From Riptortus pedestris (taxonomy: Eukaryota > Arthropoda > Insecta > Hemiptera > Alydidae): a DNA stretch of 64,000 nt. The notes below the pieces were generated by a model. It was not told where the DNA came from, searched no databases, and saw only the letters and a list, made by a program, of their open reading frames with translations. Positions within the stretch are counted from its first letter, which is position 1. Every line of letters starts with the position of its first letter. The translations under genes and the position numbers were made by a program. Shown piece after piece: positions 59,359 to 64,000 of this stretch. The stretch lies in NCBI GenBank assembly GCA_019009955.1, contig CM032228.1:1483501-1547500 (forward strand), given 5' to 3'.

Positions 59359-59567
59359 AACTGCTCAAAAATGAATAGGGATATTGGCTGTTTTGTGGTA
59401 TGTATGGGGCCTAGCATATTTTTTTTTTTTATTATAAATAGCAATAATATTTATTAGAAATCATTGTCTTTTTCCCCCATAAAAAAGAAATTTAATTAAG
59501 ATCGATTTAATTAAAATTAATAGGATAAGAAAAAATAACCAATATCCCTATTCACTTGTGAGCAGTA
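59359..59567. mobile_element. TA-flanked MITE, copy 2 (duplicated with array Q)
   Basis: Nearly identical to copy 1 (a base in 'aaat[t/c]attgtc' and poly-T length differ), and inserted at the same position of the monomer. The left flanks are the same for many bases; the right flank differs ('tagtacctacatgaagtgaa'). This is best explained by duplication of a roughly 452-bp block rather than a second insertion. Confidence 0.8.
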
Positions 59568-60342
59568 TAGTACCTACATGAAGTGAACACCTGTTGACGG
59601 CCAATCAGCAAGGATACCTGCGAAGGATTGGCGCCAGACGGGAGATCTAGAATCTACAAGAAGTGGACATCTGTTGCCGACCAATCATCAAGGATACCTG
59701 TAATGGATTGGCGCCCGGCAGGAGATCTAGAACCTACAAAAAATTCAGCAAGGATACCTGCGAAGGATTGGCGCCCGACAGGAGATCTAGAACCTACAAG
59801 AAATTCAGCAAGGATACATGCGAAGGATTGGCGCCCGACAGGAGATCTAGAACCTACAAGAAATTCAGCAAGGATACATGCGAAGGATTGGCGCCCGGCA
59901 GGAGATCTAGAACCTACAAGAAATTCAGCAAGGATACATGCGAAGGATTGGTGCCAGACAGGAGATCTAGAACCTACAAGTAATTCAGCAAGGATACATG
60001 CGAAGGATTGGCGCCCGACAGGAGATCTAGTACCTACATGAAGTGAACACCTGTTGACGGCCAATCAGCAAGGATACCTGCGAAGGATTGGCGCCAGACG
60101 GGAGATCTAGTACCTACATGAAGTGAACACCTGTTGACGGCCAATCAGCAAGGATACCTGCGAAGGATTACCGCCAGACGGGAGATCTAGTACCTACATG
60201 AAGTGAACACCTGTTGACGGCCAATCAGCAAAGATACCTGCTAAGGATTGGTGCCTGACGGGAGATCTAGAACCTACATGAAGTGAACACCTGTTGACGG
60301 CCAATCAGCAAGGATACCTGCAATGGATTGGCGCCAGACGGA

Positions 60343-62489
60343 GCGACTCCAGCCCGGACCAGGTTAGGCTAGATCGATGCTGGCAGAGTGCATTGATTCA
60401 AGATGTGATTGCCTCCTTGTTATTTGGCAGGGGTAGGTTGCAGCGACTCCAGCCCGGACCAGGTTAGGCTAGATCGATGCTGGCAGAGTGCATTGATTCA
60501 AGATGTGATTGCCTCCTTGTTATTTGGCAGGGGTAGGTTGCAGCGACTCCAGCCCGGACCAGGTTAGGCTAGATCGATGCTGGCAGAGTGCATTGATACA
60601 AGATGTGATTGCCTACTTCGTATTAGGCAGGGGTAGTTTGCAGCTACACCAGACCGGACCAGGTTAGGCTAGATCGATGCTGGCAGAGTGCATTGATCCA
60701 AGATGTGATTGCCTCCTTGTTATTTGGCAGGGGTAGGTTGCAGCGACTCCAGCCCGGACCAGGTTAGGCTAGATCGATGCTGGCAGAGTGCATTGATCCA
60801 AGATGTGATTGCCTCCTTGTTATTTGGCAGGGGTAGGTTGCAGCGACTCCAGCCCGGACCAGGTTAGGCTAGATCGATGCTGGCAGAGTGCATTGATCCA
60901 AGATGTGATTGCCTCCTTGTTATTTGGCAGAGGTAGGTTGCAGCGACTCCAGCCCGGACCGGGTTAGGCTAGATCGATGCTGGCAGAGTGCATTGATCCA
61001 AGATGTGATTGCCTCCTTGTTATTTGGCAGAGGTAGGTTGCAGCGACTCCAGCCCGGACCGGGTTAGGCTAGATCGATGCTGGCAGAGTGCATTGATCCA
61101 AGATGTGATTGCCTCCTTGTTATTTGGCAGGGGTAGGTTGCAGCGACTCCAGCCCGGACCAGGTTAGGCTAGATCGATGCTGGCAGAGTGCATTGATCCA
61201 AGATGTGATTGCCTCCTTGTTATTTGGCAGGGGTAGGTTGCAGCGACTCCAGCCCGGACCGGGTTAGGCTAGATCGATGCTGGCAGAGTGCATTGATCCA
61301 AGATGTGATTGCCTCCTTGTTATTTGGCAGGGGGAGGTTGCAGCGACTCCAGCCCGGACCAGGTTAGGCTAGATCGTTGCTGGCTGGGTGCAGGGATGCT
61401 AGAGGTGATTGCCTCCTGGTTATTTGGCAGGGGTAGGTTGCAGCGACTCCAGCCCGGACCGGGTTAGGCTAGATCGATGCTGGCAGAGTGCATTGATCCA
61501 AGATGTGATTGCCTCCTTGTTATTTGGCAGGGGTAGGTTGCAGCGACTCCAGCCCGGACCGGGTTAGGCTAGATCGATGCTGGCAGAGTGCATTGATCCA
61601 AGATGTGATTGCCTCCTTGTTATTTGGCAGAGGTAGGTTGCAGCGACTCCAGCCCGGACCAGGTTAGGCTAGATCGATGCTGGCAGAGTGCATTGATCCA
61701 AGATGAGATTGCCCCCTTGTTATTTAGCAGAGGTAGGTTGCAGCGACACCAGCCCGGACCGGGTTAGGCTAGATCGATGCTGGCAGAGTGCATTGATCCA
61801 AGATGTGATTGCCTCCTTGTTATTTGGCAGGGGTAGGTTGCAGCGACTCCAGCCCGGACCGGGTTAGGCTAGATCGATGCTGGCAGAGTGCATTGATCCA
61901 AGATGTGATTGCCTCCTTGTTATTTGGCAGGGGTAGGTTGCAGCGACTCCAGCCCGGACCGGGTTAGGCTAGATCGATGCTGGCAGAGTTCATTGATCCT
62001 AGATGTGATGGCCTCCTTGTTATTTGGCTGAGTTAGGTTGCAGCGACTCCAGCCCGGACCGGGTTAGGCTAGATCGATGCTGGCAGAGTGCATTGATCCA
62101 AGATGTGATTGCCTCCTTGTTATTTGGCAGGGGTAGGTTGCAGCGACTCCAGCCCGGACCGGGTTAGGCTAGATCGATGCTGGCAGAGTGCATTGATCCA
62201 AGATGTGATTGCCTCCTTGTTATTTGGCAGAGGTAGGTTGCAGCGACTCCAGCCCGGACCGGGTTAGGCTAGATCGATGCTGGCAGAGTGCATTGATCCA
62301 AGATGTGATTGCCTCCTTGTTATTTGGCAGGGGTAGGTTGCAGCGACTCCAGCCCGGACCGGGTTAGGCTAGATCGATGCTGGCAGAGTGCATTGATCCA
62401 AGATGTGATTGCCTCCTTGTTATTTGGCAGGGGTAGGTTGCAGCGACTCCAGCCCGGACCAGGTTAGGCTAGATCGATGCTGGCAGAGT
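60343..62489. repeat. Tandem array R: 100-bp monomer, 21.5 copies, in RSK intron
   Basis: The unit includes 'gcgactccagcccggaccag', 'gttaggctagatcgatgctg', 'gcagagtgcattgatccaag' and 'ctccttgttatttggcag'. Unit length is constant at 100 bp. Variants are caggtt/cgggtt, ggggta/gaggta and gattca/gatcca. Divergent units lie at about 60590-60650, 61370-61430, 61700-61750 and 61985-62035. If the RSK gene continues rightward, this array lies in its intron. Confidence 0.97.
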
Positions 62490-62700
62490 ATCAAGGTCTC
62501 CAATACGAAGAGGCCAGTTCTTGTTTACTTCTTATCCTTTTAGTCCATTCTCATTAATTCTCCATCATCTCTCCGTTAGAGCTTACCGTCTACCTTTGCA
62601 TCTGAATGATGGCACTTCCTCCACAGGCTCTGGGAAAGAAGGTCATAGCACGCAAGGGACAACTGTAAAATTACCTAATTTGGTGCTATAATGAGCTGCT

Positions 62701-62830
62701 TTTAGCAGATTTCCTTTAAGGGAAATCAGCTATTGACGTCGTAATCAAGACGTGATTTTCGAAATTTTTCTTCAATTCAAATGTCCATCGATCCTGCACA
62801 GGAGATGACAAAAATGAGCTCCGTTCAAAA

Positions 62831-62918
<88 letters not shown>

Positions 62919-63230
62919 ACTTTACTGTACGTGCAAGTTAAATTTACTATAATTAGTTTTATACACATTTATTCTCTATCTTGAATATTAGCCGAGATAT
63001 TTGCATTTTTATTGAGTGTGTGTGGACAACGGGCGAGATGAGATCGGCTGATGTCGGCTCTTGTCGTGAGCTGCTGCCGTAAGCTAGTTCGGCTGTTTCC
63101 GTAATTTTTCGGCTCTCGTGGAATTGTTTTAGGTACTCGTTACTACGGCTGTTACTAGTTTGCAGATTTCTGTATTGAAAAACTTCACGTGAGAAATCTG
63201 CTTAGTTTACGCAGTCCCTGCGTGACGGAC
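62701..63230 (-). repeat. HLE complete short-form copy, minus orientation
   Basis: The right-end palindrome is 'agcagatttcctttaaggga' with 'aatcagct'. It continues with 'gtccatcgatcctgcacagg', (TA)n at 62836-62874 changing to (GA)n at 62875-62914, 'cttgaatattagccgagata' and the short-form 'agttcggctgtttccgtaat'. It ends with the left terminus 'gagaaatctgcttagtttac', 'gcagtccctgcgtgacggac'. It is 530 bp with both ends. Confidence 0.88.
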
Positions 63231-63719
63231 ATTTTATATATCAGGTGTATTTTTAATGCGCAAGTAAGACAAAGCTAGAATGGCGAGTTCTATTCTCGCC
63301 TGGCCAATAGGAATTTATTTAGTGACGGACTCGCTAAATTGAAGCCTTGGTCCGAGCCTGCCTAGAATTGCTTCTAGTCTGTACATTGGTCGTTCCAATT
63401 AGCTGTAGTAGCAACAAGTGGAAATTAGTTAATAATAATTTCCAAGTTACTACTACTAATGCAAGTTGTTTCACCTAGTTACATTACATGTTTGGGAAAA
63501 TACTATTCAAGTTCTTAAAATAATAAGTCTTATAGTTATAGAGGAACAAGTGGTTATGATATATGTTCAAATGATTTCATTAATATAATATGCCGTTTAA
63601 AAAATGTGTAATAAAACTGAGTGAGGGAGAGCTCAAATAGCTGATAGGAATCGTAAAAAAGTGAGGCTGCTGGTTACTTGCATGGCTTCGTATCCCAGCT
63701 GCTGCTGCATCTCACACCT
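63231..63719. other. No recognised feature
   Basis: AT-rich sequence between HLE copies. I see no RSK exon here. Confidence 0.45.
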
Positions 63720-63835
63720 CACAATCTCTAGTTGTGTCTTTCTATAGTTTAACGCAGCAACAAGACCATCAGAGGTTTAGTAATCAGTAGTTTCCAGTTC
63801 GATTCCCATCAATGGGAGTGGGCATTTTCTCAAGG
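63720..63835 (+). repeat. Possible tRNA-derived SINE remnant
   Basis: 'agttcgattcccatcaatgg' (63797-63816) contains a good Pol III B-box match (GTTCGATTCC) and can form a T-arm-like hairpin. It is followed by 'gagtgggcattttctc'. An A box is not clear upstream, so this is at most a decayed SINE. Confidence 0.25.
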
Positions 63836-63841
63836 CAAAAC

Positions 63842-64000
63842 CCAATAGTCCGTCACGAAGGGGCTCATGTCTCACGGGAAGTTTTACAATAGAGAAATCT
63901 GCATACTAGTAACGGCAATAGTAACGAGTCTCTAAACAAATTTCACGAGAGCCGATCAGTTACGGAAACGGCCGAACTAACTTACGGCGGAACCTGACGA
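63842..64000 (+). repeat. HLE short-form left end, cut by window end
   Basis: 'atagtccgtcacgaaggggc', a small deletion where 'tgcgtaaactaagcag' should be, then 'agaaatctgcatactagtaa', 'cacgagagccgatcagttac' and 'ggaaacggccgaactaac'. It is closely similar to 4500-4625. Confidence 0.75.

Larger units (their letters stand above)
58186..60342. repeat. Tandem array Q: 60-bp and 80-bp monomers, in RSK intron
   Basis: The basic unit contains 'gaaggattggcgcccggcag', 'gagatctagaacctacaaga' and 'aattcagcaaggatac'. The 80-bp form has about 20 extra bases ('gtggacatctgttgccgacc') in place of 'aattc' before 'aatcagcaagg'. Blocks of 60-bp units (58200-58570, 59720-60025) alternate with 80-bp units (58600-59360, 59570-59720, 60030-60342). 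Two copies of a 210-bp MITE interrupt it. The last unit joins array R at 'gacgga/gcgactcc'. Confidence 0.95.

Noticed and set aside
60343..62489. 100-bp array as a row of repeated exons because of 'ttatttggcag'
   Set aside because: A pyrimidine-rich AG occurs in each unit, but no consistent open frame or donor follows it.

Overview
This is animal nuclear DNA that is almost empty of genes and dominated by repeats. It is most likely from an arthropod, judging by the Jockey-type LINEs, but the sequence cannot fix the species. I see no bacterial-style genes, operons, CRISPR, rRNA or tRNA genes. The only host coding sequence I can name is one 126-bp exon (57975-58100, +). It encodes the start of the N-terminal kinase domain of a p90 ribosomal S6 kinase (RSK, Rps6ka/S6kII) and has good splice sites on both sides.

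Three kinds of sequence make up the rest. (1) A dispersed non-coding element, called HLE here (Helentron-like element), occurs in more than 20 full or broken copies in both orientations. The left end carries CTGCGTAAACTAAGCAG, followed at once by the start of the shared motif AGCAGATTTCCC. A hairpin (ACCGCT..AGCGGT) sits next to a (TA)n tract. The right end is a palindrome built on AGCAGATTTCCCTTAAGGGA that repeats the left-end motif in inverted orientation. Subterminal inverted repeats, an internal simple repeat, a terminal palindrome and no coding capacity suggest a non-autonomous Helentron/HINE-type element. A second dispersed family, Fam2, is marked by TACTAGCTAAGGTACCCGG at one end. (2) LINE debris: three copies of an RNase H-bearing LINE (LINE-A at 28.46-29.67, 49.38-50.02 and 51.72-52.08 kb), a Jockey-like pseudogene (LINE-C, 48.27-49.21 kb) and a larger Jockey-like pseudogene on the minus strand (LINE-B, 54.21-56.64 kb). 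(3) Tandem arrays with different monomers, together about 34 kb, or just over half of the window: 41 bp (2.3-3.8 kb), 70 bp (8.0-8.3), 78 bp (9.2-9.8), 70 bp (10.9-13.8), 15 bp (14.5-15.2), 68 bp (17.5-19.7), 64 bp (22.4-27.3), 20 bp (27.6-28.0), 35 bp (31.1-32.0), 67 bp (32.3-36.4), TG-rich (37.3-37.9), 129 bp (38.2-47.7), 93 bp (53.0-54.0), 60/80 bp (58.2-60.3) and 100 bp (60.3-62.5).

The main biological point is that these arrays are not randomly placed. Most lie inside, abut, or are flanked within a few hundred bases by HLE copies. In at least two cases (67-bp and 70-bp arrays) the monomer can be read as an internal HLE segment amplified in place. The 129-bp monomer carries a diverged inverted HLE left end, and the 70-bp monomer at 8 kb carries the Fam2 end. 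The window therefore looks like a place where a dispersed non-autonomous element repeatedly seeds minisatellites, including inside introns of a conserved kinase gene.

Nesting gives relative ages. LINE-A inserted into an HLE with a 12-bp target duplication. LINE-B split a Fam2 copy. A TA-inserting MITE landed in one monomer of the 58-60 kb array and was then duplicated with it. Parts of the 67-bp and 129-bp arrays carry dense single-base indels while neighbouring units are clean, which looks like unpolished long-read sequence and limits any inference from those parts.
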